This document shows positions 17,684 to 27,391 of a stretch of DNA of 64,000 nucleotides, one piece after another. The notes under the pieces were generated by a model. It had not been told where the DNA came from. It ran no database searches and worked only from the letters and a program-made list of their open reading frames with translations. A program made the translations under genes and the position numbers. The DNA comes from Bacteroidales bacterium (lineage in GTDB: Bacteria > Bacteroidota > Bacteroidia > Bacteroidales > UBA10428): the NCBI GenBank assembly GCA_016931575.1, contig JAFGEO010000062.1, positions 27,090-91,089 on the forward strand. The letters are read 5' to 3'. Position 1 is the first letter of the stretch. Each line of letters begins with the position of its first letter.

Positions 17684-18817
17684 ATGAGGATTTGTGTTAT
17701 TTCGAATGGTTTTCAGGAAGATTATATTGTTCATTATCTTGATTCCCTTGTCGGCAGAGTTGATCAGATTGATTTTATCGGTTCCCGGATTTATCCCAGG
17801 GAGAAAATTCACCCGAGTGTCAATTTTTATGATTTGAAGAGCGGAGGCATCATGGATTTGCCGGCCAAAGTTAAGGTGAGGCGTTCAATGTATTATTATT
17901 GGCACCTGATCCGCTTTTTTATGAAGAAACCGAGAAAGGGGATCGTTCACTTGCAGTGGCTTCGCTTTAAATATCTCGACGGGATCTTTTTACCGCTGTT
18001 TTATAAGGTGCTTGGGTATAAACTGGTTTATACGGTCCACGATGTTGTGCCCCATGACCGTGATACCTGGCTGAACAGATTGGTATTCAAGATAATATAT
18101 AAGTTGAACTGGAAATTAATTGTCCATACTGAATTCATTAAGAATCGACTGATCAGCGAGTTTGGAATCCGCCCTGACAGGATCCGCGTGATTCACCACG
18201 GAGTATATGAGGTGTCGGAAAAGGAGCTTAGTCTGCCGGCCGCTGAAGCAAAAACCCGGCTCGGTCTGGATGAGAAGGATTATGTAATTTTGTTTTTCGG
18301 TTTTATTACCCATTATAAGGGTTTGGATATGCTGCTTGAGGCTTTTAGTAAAGTAAAGACCGATAAACCCATTAAGCTGGTGGTTGCGGGCCGATCGTAC
18401 GAGGGGTACCAGGAAAATCTGAAAGCATTGCAGGATCAGTATAATCAGGAGACTATTCGCTATATCATACGACGGATTGAAGACGATGAATTACCCTTGC
18501 TGTTCAATGCAGCCGAACTGACGGTATTGCCTTACCGGGAGGCGAGTCAGAGCGGGGTGCTGTTTATGTCTTATGCATACGGGGTACCCGTATTGGTTCC
18601 GGATATCGGAGGATTTCCTTTTGATATCAGGGATAAGGAAACCGGAATTTTGTTTACAGGTTGCGATACAGGGGACCTGACAGTGAAACTGGAAGATTAT
18701 GTCAACGGTAAGTATGCACCTACTATGATGGACCGGGAAGGAATCAGGAAGTTTGCCAAGGATAACTATTCCTGGGCCAAAAGTGGTAAAGAGTTTGTCG
18801 AATTTTTGCATGAATAA
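17684..18817 (+). CDS. GT4-family glycosyltransferase
   Basis: A 377-residue GT-B fold enzyme. The N-terminal acceptor half includes YTVHDVVPHD. The C-terminal Glycos_transf_1 half begins around residue 200 (VILFFGFITHYKGLDMLLEAF) and carries LTVLPYREASQSGVLFMSYAYGVPVLVPDIGGF. The usual EX7E pair is reduced here: the first Glu (REASQSGVL) is kept and the second is not evident, as in several GT4 subfamilies with the ASQSG motif. It transfers a sugar from a nucleotide donor, with donor and acceptor unknown. It is followed after 12 bp by a GT2 gene in the same operon. Confidence 0.9.
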   Translation: MRICVISNGFQEDYIVHYLDSLVGRVDQIDFIGSRIYPREKIHPSVNFYDLKSGGIMDLPAKVKVRRSMYYYWHLIRFFMKKPRKGIVHLQWLRFKYLDGIFLPLFYKVLGYKLVYTVHDVVPHDRDTWLNRLVFKIIYKLNWKLIVHTEFIKNRLISEFGIRPDRIRVIHHGVYEVSEKELSLPAAEAKTRLGLDEKDYVILFFGFITHYKGLDMLLEAFSKVKTDKPIKLVVAGRSYEGYQENLKALQDQYNQETIRYIIRRIEDDELPLLFNAAELTVLPYREASQSGVLFMSYAYGVPVLVPDIGGFPFDIRDKETGILFTGCDTGDLTVKLEDYVNGKYAPTMMDREGIRKFAKDNYSWAKSGKEFVEFLHE

Positions 18818-18829
18818 CCCCACAAGATT

Positions 18830-19759
18830 ATGAAAGATACAACTGTTTCCGTTATCATTCCTTCCTACAATTCAATATCCACCATCGATGAGACAATCGC
18901 CGGGATACGGAGGCAAACAGCCATCAAATCAGTGCTGGAGATTGTGATAGTGGATTCTTCAGATGATCAAATTACCCATGAACACCTTAAAAGTCAGGAG
19001 GATGGACTCATTCGCGTTATTCGGTCGGGATACAGGGTGATGCCTGCCATCCAACGAAATATCGGAGCAAAAGAGTCCAAAGGTGATGTGCTGTGTTTTA
19101 TTGATTCCGATGCGTTTCCTCACCCTGACTGGATCGGGAACATTCTGGATGCCTACAGGAGGGGTTACCGGATAGGAGGGGGGAGTTACCAGGTTCCCGA
19201 CCAGCAACGAAAGAGCAGGGTCGCCTACGCACAGTATTTCATTGAGTTCAGCCAGTTTATCGGGTATGGTAGTGAAGGGAAGGTAAGTATCGTAGCCTCC
19301 TGTAACATCTTTTGTGAACGGGAGCTCTTTATGAAGGATACGGGATTTCCGGAGATCCGCGCATCAGAGGATTCACTGTTTTGCCTTAAAATGGGGAAGT
19401 ACGAAACCCTGCGTTACCTTCCTCAGGCAGTTGTTTATCACATATTCAGGGAGAATCCCGGGCACTTCCTTTCAAATCAGCAAATGCTGGGTAAATATAT
19501 TTTCGTGTTCCGCAGGAAGAGTTTTGACAGCTTTTATTACAGGGGGATCTTTCCTTATCTGCTGTTCCCGGCTTTTATCAGCTTTAAATTCTTCAGGATT
19601 TTTATCCGGGTTCTTCGTACCCGAAAATCCCATAACCTAAAGTATTTCTTCCTGTCTTTTCCATTGATGATAAAGGGGCTTGTAGCTTGGAGCAAGGGCT
19701 TTCTTGAAGGTGTCAGGGAATATAAGACGGGTAAGCATGAGATCCTGACTGCCGGATAG
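18830..19759 (+). CDS. GT2-family glycosyltransferase
   Basis: A 309-residue GT-A enzyme. It opens with VSVIIPSYNS and has the DxD-type metal motif in FIDSDAF (about 85-91). A downstream catalytic segment contains SEDSLF. The C-terminal part has hydrophobic stretches (YLLFPAFISFKFFRIFI and a last one near LMIKGLVAW), so it probably sits at the inner membrane. It adds a sugar to a lipid-linked glycan, and the donor is unknown. It is second in a two-gene operon with the GT4 gene and converges on the WecG-like gene. Confidence 0.9.
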   Translation: MKDTTVSVIIPSYNSISTIDETIAGIRRQTAIKSVLEIVIVDSSDDQITHEHLKSQEDGLIRVIRSGYRVMPAIQRNIGAKESKGDVLCFIDSDAFPHPDWIGNILDAYRRGYRIGGGSYQVPDQQRKSRVAYAQYFIEFSQFIGYGSEGKVSIVASCNIFCERELFMKDTGFPEIRASEDSLFCLKMGKYETLRYLPQAVVYHIFRENPGHFLSNQQMLGKYIFVFRRKSFDSFYYRGIFPYLLFPAFISFKFFRIFIRVLRTRKSHNLKYFFLSFPLMIKGLVAWSKGFLEGVREYKTGKHEILTAG

Positions 19760-19779
19760 CAATTCCGGCTTTTACAGGC

Positions 19780-20517
19780 TCAGGCTTTCTTTAACTTTAT
19801 TTTGAAAAGAATCAGGTCTACGAAAAACAGGGGAGAATATACCAGGTATCTTTTCCAGAGACGCTTAGGCTCTTTTAACAGGCGGATAAACCATTCCAGT
19901 TTCAGCTTGATCCAGAATTGTGAGGGGCGCTTCACCGATCCGGCATAAAAATCGAAAACCGCACCGATCGAGCAGATAATTCCGTGACCAATTTCCGGAG
20001 CATTGTCATGAACCCATTTTTCCTGCTTGGGGGCAGTCATTCCGACGAATATAACATCCGGATTAAAGGCAGCGATGGCTTCCAGCATCTGCTGGTTATC
20101 CTCGTCGGAGAATACAGGCTTGTAGGGTGGGGAGTAGAACCCTGCTTTGATACCCGGGAAGTCGGATTTGAGCCGGCTTTCAATCATGCCCAGGGTTTTT
20201 TCGGAAGAGCCCAGGAAAAAACAGCTGCCCTTCTCAGTATTCAGGATCCTGCAGAGGTGAAAGAAAATATCGGCACCTGCAATTTTCCGGATCTTTATTC
20301 CATTTAACCATTTTGCTGCGGTGACAACCGGAAATCCGTCCGGAAGGAGAATATCTGATTGCTCCAGGGCAGTTTTAAATAGCTTGTCTTTTTTAGTAAC
20401 TATATAGGAATAGGCATTGATGGTATTCACAATCTGCCTGGTTTTTCCGGGTCGTATTGCCTGCAGGTCATCAGCAAATACATCGAAAGAGAAAACGCGG
20501 GTAGTATTAAAAGACAT
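19780..20517 (-). CDS. WecG/TagA/CpsF-family glycosyltransferase (GT26)
   Basis: A 245-residue protein with the GT26 signatures LLPDGFPVVTAAKWL, FFLGSSEKTL, VIFVGMTAPKQEKW and IGAVFDFYAGSVKRP, plus the RLLKEPKRLWKRYLVYSPLF membrane-associating tail. Family members transfer ManNAc, ManNAcA or related sugars to lipid-linked GlcNAc or similar as the second step of glycan assembly. It lies 74 bp downstream of a methyltransferase gene on the same strand, and the two could be co-transcribed. Confidence 0.93.
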   Translation of the reverse strand: MSFNTTRVFSFDVFADDLQAIRPGKTRQIVNTINAYSYIVTKKDKLFKTALEQSDILLPDGFPVVTAAKWLNGIKIRKIAGADIFFHLCRILNTEKGSCFFLGSSEKTLGMIESRLKSDFPGIKAGFYSPPYKPVFSDEDNQQMLEAIAAFNPDVIFVGMTAPKQEKWVHDNAPEIGHGIICSIGAVFDFYAGSVKRPSQFWIKLKLEWFIRLLKEPKRLWKRYLVYSPLFFVDLILFKIKLKKA

Positions 20518-20591
20518 AGTTATGATTAATATTTTATGGGATTAGCGAAATTACTAATAGTCTGCCGATCTTGTATCAGCTTTTATCAATA

Positions 20592-21323
20592 TTATTCTTT
20601 CACAGCTTCGAGGACTAATCCATCACGGGTATCGAGTTTATCAACATCGATCATCCTTCCGGTGCCCCTGGAGCATTCTGTAACCTGCTTAAATCCTGCA
20701 TTCGCCAATATTTCGCCCAGGGAGGCTGCGTTGTACATCCATCTGTGGCAACTCATCTCCTTAATGTAGCCGAATTGCTCTTGTGTGACATACTTCTGAA
20801 TATGATCTGTTTCACCTGCTTCGTATTCCTTGAGCGCCTGTCGTATCTCTTCTGCAGCTTCATCGAGTGAGGGGACCATGATCCGAATCATGCCACCGGA
20901 CTTAAGCACCCGGAAACATTCATTTAGCACATTGACAGCATCCTCTTTGGGAAGGTGTTCCAGGAAATGGGAGGAGTAGATATTGGGGACTGACTCGTCA
21001 TATAAGGGCAGCCCGTTACGAATATCATGATGCAGGTATTTCACGCTCCTGCCCCGTTCAACATACTCCTCAAAGCTCATCTCACTCGCCAGGTCAAAAC
21101 TTTTATAGAGAAGTTTCACGAGAAAATTGGGTGAGCGTTGCAGCATATAGATCGAAGCGCCTCCGTCGATTCCCAGCCAATGGGGAGGATTACTAAATCC
21201 GGAGCCAAGATTAATGCCCCGGAATTCAGGATTAAAAACAACGCGCTTCCTTCGCCGGAATTTGAGGATTTTAGGGTTGTAAAACTCCCAGATAAGTATT
21301 TTAAGTAAATCGGTCCCTTTCAT
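20592..21323 (-). CDS. SAM-dependent class I methyltransferase
   Basis: A 243-residue protein with a methyltransferase type-11-like core. The glycine-rich SAM loop is GINLGSGFSN (about 45-54), the acidic strand end is GIDGG, and the motif IYSSHFLEHLPKEDAVNVLNECFRVLKSGG is typical of family members. There is no signal peptide. Given its neighbours it probably methylates a sugar or a lipid-linked glycan, but that is inference. It diverges from the FkbM-type gene across a 411-bp spacer. Confidence 0.82.
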   Translation of the reverse strand: MKGTDLLKILIWEFYNPKILKFRRRKRVVFNPEFRGINLGSGFSNPPHWLGIDGGASIYMLQRSPNFLVKLLYKSFDLASEMSFEEYVERGRSVKYLHHDIRNGLPLYDESVPNIYSSHFLEHLPKEDAVNVLNECFRVLKSGGMIRIMVPSLDEAAEEIRQALKEYEAGETDHIQKYVTQEQFGYIKEMSCHRWMYNAASLGEILANAGFKQVTECSRGTGRMIDVDKLDTRDGLVLEAVKE

Positions 21324-21734
21324 GGTACTATCATTGTTTACTTATTAGTATGCATGGATAAGCAGGATTGAGATATCCTGAATTTGCTAAGCTTTTACGA
21401 AGGAATTAAAAAAAAGTCAGAACTATCCGCATATTTTATCCGATTTGCAGATATCCATTGATAAATAGGTGAAATATCGTCATTAAATCAAATAAGGGAT
21501 GCTACTCATGGAAAAAAATATGCAATTCATTTCTTAAAAGCCTACTTTTGATATCAGAATAAATCCTACTGATTTTAAGGTTGATTTATTATCGGCACAG
21601 AAGAATTAAGCGGCTTAAAATGAGGGGAGTCAGGTTGAAAAAATGATTGCATTAAAAGGGTACCTGATGAAAGTTAAATCTTAAACCAAAATAAAAAACA
21701 GTTAATATTAATATAGAAATTCAACCCTGCACCT
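21324..21734. other. 411-bp divergent intergenic region
   Basis: This A/T-rich spacer lies between two methyltransferase genes transcribed away from each other. A TACTTTTG at 21543-21550 fits the -7 consensus on the plus strand, but it is 184 bp from the next start. I see no RNA gene, no repeat and no credible small protein. Confidence 0.4.
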
Positions 21735-22481
21735 ATGAAGTATTTCCTAAAAAAACTGGTTCTGTTATTACCCTACAGATTTCGCACAAAATATTTTAAA
21801 AAGCTGGCACTGCGCTATTCCATGATTGAAGGGCTCCACCATTTAAAAGATATGGGTTTTGAACCGGATTACATCCTCGATATTGGTGTAGCCGATGGTA
21901 CACACGCCATTCAGAATGCATTTCCTGATTCATTTTATATTTGGATCGAACCCCTTAAAGAATTTGAAGGTGCTATCCGGAAGCTTCAGAAGAAATACAA
22001 GGGAGACTACTATTGTGCAGCAGCCGGGAGCAAGCCTGGTAAAGCAACAATCAATATCCACAATGAATTGACCGGCAGTTCCCTGCTAAAGGAGGAAGAT
22101 GGTCCTGCTTCAGATGGCATTCAGCGCGAAATAAACATTATTACGGTGGATAGCCTGCTGGAAAAATATCCTTTTAAGGATGATACCAGGATATTTATGA
22201 AACTCGATGTCCAGGGATTTGAACTGGACGTACTTGACGGTGCAACCGAGTTCCTGAAGAAATGTGATGCTGTTCAACTGGAGGTTTCAATTTTTAAATT
22301 CCAGAAAGACTCTCCGGATCTTCATGATGTGGTTGTATATATGAAAAAAGCCGGTTTTGTGGTTTATGATATTGTTGATGGGCTTAACCGGCCGCTTGAC
22401 AATGCTCTCGCACAAAAGGACCTGATCTTTGTTAAAGAAGAGGGCTTTTTCAGGCAAACCAACAAATTCAGGGAAGATTGA
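21735..22481 (+). CDS. FkbM-family methyltransferase
   Basis: A 248-residue protein matching the FkbM methyltransferase family. The SAM loop is YILDIGVADGTH (about 46-57), and FIWIEP-like IWIEPLKEF follows. The family hallmark MKLDVQGFELDVLDGA lies at about 155-170. FkbM-type enzymes methylate hydroxyl groups of sugars or polyketides, and in glycan loci they usually make O-methyl sugars. It stands alone on the plus strand, with no visible terminator close behind. Confidence 0.9.
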   Translation: MKYFLKKLVLLLPYRFRTKYFKKLALRYSMIEGLHHLKDMGFEPDYILDIGVADGTHAIQNAFPDSFYIWIEPLKEFEGAIRKLQKKYKGDYYCAAAGSKPGKATINIHNELTGSSLLKEEDGPASDGIQREINIITVDSLLEKYPFKDDTRIFMKLDVQGFELDVLDGATEFLKKCDAVQLEVSIFKFQKDSPDLHDVVVYMKKAGFVVYDIVDGLNRPLDNALAQKDLIFVKEEGFFRQTNKFRED

Positions 22482-23049
22482 CAACTGGCAAGACTCTTAT
22501 TACCTGCTGACTAATACCCAAAGGCATTTTTTGAAAAACATGGATCCTCAGGTTACGTGCTGCCTGAATGCATGAAGCTGCCCTGAAACCAGGCAAATAG
22601 TAGTAACCGGATGGTAAAGCCCGGAAGCAATTCCCGGGAGAAGGTTATGAACTGGTCTCCGGATCCAGATTTGTCTAAATTAAAAATTTGATTAGTAGCG
22701 AATTAGGCTTACTATCTCAAAAAAAATAAGTATATTAGATAGAACTGAGACTAACAAAAAAAGCAAAAATGAATGCTACCCTTTTCTTCCGGATTTTCGC
22801 TAGTGGAAATGAAAATTGAACAGGAGAATTGAACTGGAATGCATGACGTCATTTTACCCGTAAGGCCTGAAAAACCTGGTTTTTAACGGGTTAAAATGTC
22901 TGATCATGAAAATATGAGAAGGTGATTATCTGGTGATGCCTATCACCATAACCCGGAGTAACTTTTTTGAAAAATGAACGTATCAACGATTACGGTTCTT
23001 TCGTCAAAGAAATCGTGCATTTCGTCAAAAAAAACTAAACTTGGGTAAG
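22482..23049. other. 568-bp intergenic region with structured leader
   Basis: The right half forms a possible structured leader for the beta-helix gene. A nested hairpin lies at 22856-22891 (outer ACCCGT/ACGGGT, inner AAAAACC/GGTTTTT). A second hairpin lies at 22931-22948 (TGGTGAT, loop GCCT, ATCACCA). Two direct copies of TTTCGTCAAA stand at 22999-23008 and 23020-23029, 21 bp apart. None is followed by a T run. The left half shows nothing I recognise. Confidence 0.5.
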
Positions 23050-26000
23050 ATGAAAAAAATTTTGAAGCTGGGGTCATCTCTGGGCTGGATTGCGGTCGTA
23101 GGAATAGTGGCCTTTCAGTTGCTGATTCCTTCAGAGGTTTTGGCAACAAATTACTATTTCTCCACGATTAGGGGAAATGATGGAAATTCAGGAACAAGTC
23201 CCGGCAGTCCATGGGCAACAATTTCCAAAATGCAGTCCACTGTCAATAGCTTAAAAGCAGGAGATGTAATCTACCTGGAACGGGGATCTGTCTGGTATAA
23301 GGCTGAACTCGATTTTCAGTACAGAAAAGGTACCAGCTCCAATCCAATCCGGATCCGCCCGTATGGCGAAGGGCCCATGCCAATCCTTTCGGGGGAGAAG
23401 GTCCTGACCGGAGGTGTGAAGAGTGGAAATATCTATACTTTCCATGATGCGGATATACCGGGTGTTTACCTGACCAGTCAGAGTTATGGCAGAAGGTATC
23501 TGGGAAGCGTAAGTATCGGAGGTAAATGCTATCCTACCGCCCGATATCCCAATACCGGTGAATACCTCTTATCTACAGCTGCAAGTTCAACTACCGTAAC
23601 CGGTGATCAGTCCTGGTCCACGAATCAATGGCAGGGTGGATTTGTCGCTGTGAAGAATGTTAACTGGCAATGGTCGTCCGCCTATATCTATTCGAACACC
23701 TCGAATGTTCTGACAACTTCACCGCATGTTACCAGCGGAAGTATCGGGAATCCCGGTGGCACAAAGTATTATTACATTCTGAATGCTTACAATGCCATGG
23801 ATGTGACTGGTGAATGGGCCAGTAAGGAAGATGAGATATCCATTTACTGGCCGGGCTCCATCGGTGAGGTGAAAGTATCGGTTGTCGATACCATCATAAA
23901 CATGTTTGAGTGCGATTATGTACAGTTTGATTCCCTTGACATCCGGGGTGCAAATTTCATTGGTGCCATGGTGCGGCAGGGCGACTATAATAAATTCAAC
24001 CATTGCAGGTTTTCCGGCATTGGTGAGTATGGTGTTTATATGTATGGAACACTTCAGGTTCCCGACGATCCGGGAGATACCGAAGGGGGAGAGGTTACCA
24101 ATTGTGAATTTGCTGATGTGCTGCATTCCTCAGTACTTTTCCGTTTTTGCCGCGGGGGGCTGGTGAAAGGGAACTATATTCACCGGAATGCACTGCATAA
24201 TGGGTATCATAACCTGGTACAGGAAACCATTGAAACCCCGGTGAACGGATATTCCATTGCGGTATTTAATAACCTGATGTACAGTCCCCGTGTGCTCAGG
24301 AATTATATCGATTCAACCGCAGCAGGGATCATCACCCATTATAACCGATATAACATCTACATCAGGGAGAACTACATCAGCAATTACGGGCTGACAGAAA
24401 TGTCTGACATTGCTGCTTTCTACCTGGTGAGTGACACCTATTCTTCTGCTATTAAATCGTACAAGCGAAATATCATGGTCAATGGTCATGCACCCAAAGC
24501 AACGATCATGCACCCCTATACCGATAACTACACCCATGCGGTCTACTTTGACGCGGACAGTTATTCGGTTAAAGGAGATTCAAATACGATTCACACAACA
24601 TGCGCTGCCCTTTGTACCAATGGAGGTAAATACAGGAGTTTCAAGTATAACAATATCATGAACCCCAACGCGTATGCTATGCATCCTGCCCATGGGAATG
24701 CCATTTATCATTCCTACAACTGGCCAATGAGCAATGGTTATGCAAGTCATGATACCATTTATGGGAACAACATGGTTTTCGGTGCGGTTTCAACCCGGGG
24801 ATATTCATTCTGGAGGCAGCAGGCTGTCTACGGAAGCCATATGCCTTTGTATGGCAGAATGGATAATAACCACTACTTCGACCCGCTGAATACATCCCCC
24901 ACAATAGCCATCATCTACGATCAATATTCTCCCGATGGCACCTACAATATGGAACAGTGGAAGGCAGCGACTTTTACTAGCGGTGATTTCTACACAAACC
25001 CGGGGGCGAATTCCACCTACAACAACACGGCTTATGCTGCAGTGAAGTTTTTTAAAAACTTTTCTGATGAGGACAAATCTTTTCCGCTGAAGGCTAAATA
25101 TGTTGATGTCGATGGGAACCCGGTGGAAGGTTCGGTCATTGTGCCGGCATTCTATTCCGTTCTGCTTTTCCGTGTCGAAGGTGATGCTTCGCTGGATTCT
25201 GAATTATACATCGATACCACACTGGTGCCTGCGCTGGCAAAAAACGGCATTCAGGTTGAAGAACCCTCAAACCGGGCACCTGCAGTTTTCGATGCTCAGT
25301 ATACAGTGAACGAGTCGGATAATGTTCCCCTTACCATTGGCACGATCGTAGCTACTGACCCGGATGCCGGGCAGAGCCTGAGTTTTACCATTGCTTCGGG
25401 AAACAGTTCAGGTCTCTTTGCGATCAACAATCAGGGTGTGCTATCCTTCACTACATCAGCCATCAATTTTACGGGCGATCCTTTGTACACCCTGACAATC
25501 AGGGTGCAGGACAACGGGGCTCCAGCCTTGACAGATCAGGCTACTGTAACGGTGAAGCTTGTTGCGCAGGAGGAGCAGACCGTGCAGAACTTTGCTCCCG
25601 AGGCGGAGGAACAGACTTTCCTGACAAGTTTTGATGAAGAATTGTATACAGTGATCGGAACTGTAGAAGCCTCGGATCCGGATGACGGGCAAACACTGAG
25701 TTATACGATTAGCGCTGGAAACTCTGAAGGTTTATTTACAATTGATGAGAGTTCGGGAGCGATCGCGCTGGTGGAGTTACCTGCAAATCCGGTGCCTGCC
25801 ACGTATAAACTTATTGTAAATATCTCGGATGATGCCGCAGATCCCTTGGTCACGGAGGTTGCAATAACCATCTATATTTCGGCTTCCGATCTGATTTATT
25901 ATATTGACCCGACCAATGAAGGAGATGCTCTTGCCGATGGTTCCTACGAACATCCTTTCTCAAGCTGGTCGGAGGTTGAATGGAAAGAAAATGCCAGTTA

Positions 26001-27138
26001 CCTTCAGAAGAAAGGTACAGTATCTAATGAAGAGAAGATACTCATCACGGCCAGTGGTGTTACGCTGGGCGACTATGGTTCGGGAGCAAAACCCATCATC
26101 AACAGCACTTCGGATGATTATGCCATAAAGGCCATTGATAAGGAAAATGTCACTGTTAAGAACCTGAAAGTCAATGCAGACATGGCTATAGGTTGTGTCT
26201 ATTTTATCGGTGCCAGCTGTAAAAACAATGCCATCGAGAACTGTGAGCTGATAGGTGCCGATTACGGACTGCGCATGATTGACGGAAGTTCATATATCGT
26301 AAAATATAATGTATTTATGTGCGATGTCGATGGTATCTACTCCATTGCCAAGGACGCTGAGATCTACTACAACGTTTTTAAAGGAAACCATAAAGCCATC
26401 AATCTGAGTAGCTACAGCTCCAATGCCCGGATTTACAACAATGTCTTCTATGACAACAGACAGGGAATTTCAGCTTCCTATGCCGAAGTTACCCTGTTCA
26501 ATAATATCTTTTACCTTGCAGGGGCAGGCGACCAGGCAATTAACCACAAACTCGATAAGCTTGTTTCGAACAATAACATGTTCTACCCCGAGCAGAGCGG
26601 GTTCATCGAAATTGAAGATGTTCAGTATAATAGTCTGGAAGAATACCAGGATTACCTGGGCCTCGACCTGAATTCCTTTGCAAAAGATCCACTCTTTGTG
26701 GATGTATACACCAATAATTTTTCTGTTGCCGGTGAATCGAAAGCGATTGATGCCGGAAGACTGGTTGGGCTTACTCAGGACTTCTCGGGAAGGGAGGTGC
26801 CCTATGGTGGCGGACCTGATATTGGGATGATTGAAGCTTCCACGGAGGCAATCATTACCTCTGTCAGCTTCTTCGACAAGGAAGACGGGGAAAAGCTGCT
26901 GTCAGTTTACCCCAATCCTTCACAGGGCCGATTCAGCCTGGAATACGAATGCAAAACGGCAGCGGCAACCGAACTAATGATCCATAGCCTGAACGGTAAG
27001 CAGGTATTCTATGATGTGATTGATGTTGGAGGCCGCTTTGTAACTGAAATAGACCTTTCCGATATGCCTAAAGGCATGTACTACGTAACTGCAAAAACCG
27101 AAAATGAGGTTATGACCCAGAAAGTGATCATTCAGTAG
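23050..27138 (+). CDS. Giant secreted beta-helix/cadherin protein with T9SS signal (copy 1)
   Basis: The ATG at 23050 (1,362 residues) is preferred over a TTG nine bases upstream. The order is a signal peptide (about 1-33), a first right-handed beta-helix (about 35-700) with the entry motif GNDGNSGTSPGSPWATI and AGDVIYLERGSVW, two cadherin-like domains (about 740-837 and 843-947, with NESDNVPLTIGTIVATDPD and LTIRVQDNG), a second shorter beta-helix (about 950-1260, runs such as IYNNVFYDN) and a T9SS type-A sorting domain (about 1277-1362, YPNPSQGRFSLEY). Beta-helix proteins of this kind are often polysaccharide lyases or glycan binders. No lyase catalytic set was identified. The next gene is a paralogue. 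Confidence 0.9.
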   Translation: MKKILKLGSSLGWIAVVGIVAFQLLIPSEVLATNYYFSTIRGNDGNSGTSPGSPWATISKMQSTVNSLKAGDVIYLERGSVWYKAELDFQYRKGTSSNPIRIRPYGEGPMPILSGEKVLTGGVKSGNIYTFHDADIPGVYLTSQSYGRRYLGSVSIGGKCYPTARYPNTGEYLLSTAASSTTVTGDQSWSTNQWQGGFVAVKNVNWQWSSAYIYSNTSNVLTTSPHVTSGSIGNPGGTKYYYILNAYNAMDVTGEWASKEDEISIYWPGSIGEVKVSVVDTIINMFECDYVQFDSLDIRGANFIGAMVRQGDYNKFNHCRFSGIGEYGVYMYGTLQVPDDPGDTEGGEVTNCEFADVLHSSVLFRFCRGGLVKGNYIHRNALHNGYHNLVQETIETPVNGYSIAVFNNLMYSPRVLRNYIDSTAAGIITHYNRYNIYIRENYISNYGLTEMSDIAAFYLVSDTYSSAIKSYKRNIMVNGHAPKATIMHPYTDNYTHAVYFDADSYSVKGDSNTIHTTCAALCTNGGKYRSFKYNNIMNPNAYAMHPAHGNAIYHSYNWPMSNGYASHDTIYGNNMVFGAVSTRGYSFWRQQAVYGSHMPLYGRMDNNHYFDPLNTSPTIAIIYDQYSPDGTYNMEQWKAATFTSGDFYTNPGANSTYNNTAYAAVKFFKNFSDEDKSFPLKAKYVDVDGNPVEGSVIVPAFYSVLLFRVEGDASLDSELYIDTTLVPALAKNGIQVEEPSNRAPAVFDAQYTVNESDNVPLTIGTIVATDPDAGQSLSFTIASGNSSGLFAINNQGVLSFTTSAINFTGDPLYTLTIRVQDNGAPALTDQATVTVKLVAQEEQTVQNFAPEAEEQTFLTSFDEELYTVIGTVEASDPDDGQTLSYTISAGNSEGLFTIDESSGAIALVELPANPVPATYKLIVNISDDAADPLVTEVAITIYISASDLIYYIDPTNEGDALADGSYEHPFSSWSEVEWKENASYLQKKGTVSNEEKILITASGVTLGDYGSGAKPIINSTSDDYAIKAIDKENVTVKNLKVNADMAIGCVYFIGASCKNNAIENCELIGADYGLRMIDGSSYIVKYNVFMCDVDGIYSIAKDAEIYYNVFKGNHKAINLSSYSSNARIYNNVFYDNRQGISASYAEVTLFNNIFYLAGAGDQAINHKLDKLVSNNNMFYPEQSGFIEIEDVQYNSLEEYQDYLGLDLNSFAKDPLFVDVYTNNFSVAGESKAIDAGRLVGLTQDFSGREVPYGGGPDIGMIEASTEAIITSVSFFDKEDGEKLLSVYPNPSQGRFSLEYECKTAAATELMIHSLNGKQVFYDVIDVGGRFVTEIDLSDMPKGMYYVTAKTENEVMTQKVIIQ

Positions 27139-27171
27139 CGAAAAGTTAAGCTTATTTAGAAATAATTTAGA

Positions 27172-27200
27172 GCCGCTCTGTTATCAGGGCGGTTTTTTTT
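27172..27200 (+). terminator. Intrinsic terminator after the first beta-helix gene
   Basis: A stem of CCGCTCTG with CAGGGCGG (one G-U pair) around TTAT is followed directly by eight T. It lies 34 bp after the stop codon and separates the two paralogous genes into distinct transcripts. Confidence 0.85.
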
Positions 27201-27391
27201 ATTTCGCACAATTTCAGGCCAGTTTATCACGTTGATTTGGAAACATTTACATGAAAACTGCATAAACTTGTCGATTTAGGGTAAAATTCATGTCAGGGAT
27301 TTGATTATTGATAAAAAAAGACAGATTTTTGCAGACTACAGAGTGTAGAAGAAGAGTTATTGTAAACCCAACAAGAATATTAACCGTACGG

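Noticed and set aside
22540..22680. Possible remnant of a group II intron or reverse-transcriptase element
   Set aside because: GC-rich stretches such as CCCGG/CCCGGG caught the eye, but no domain V-like hairpin, no reverse-transcriptase motif and no intron boundary could be found.
27308..27391. TTG-initiated extension of the second beta-helix gene
   Set aside because: The 28 added residues are charged and would precede the signal peptide, which begins at the ATG at 27392.
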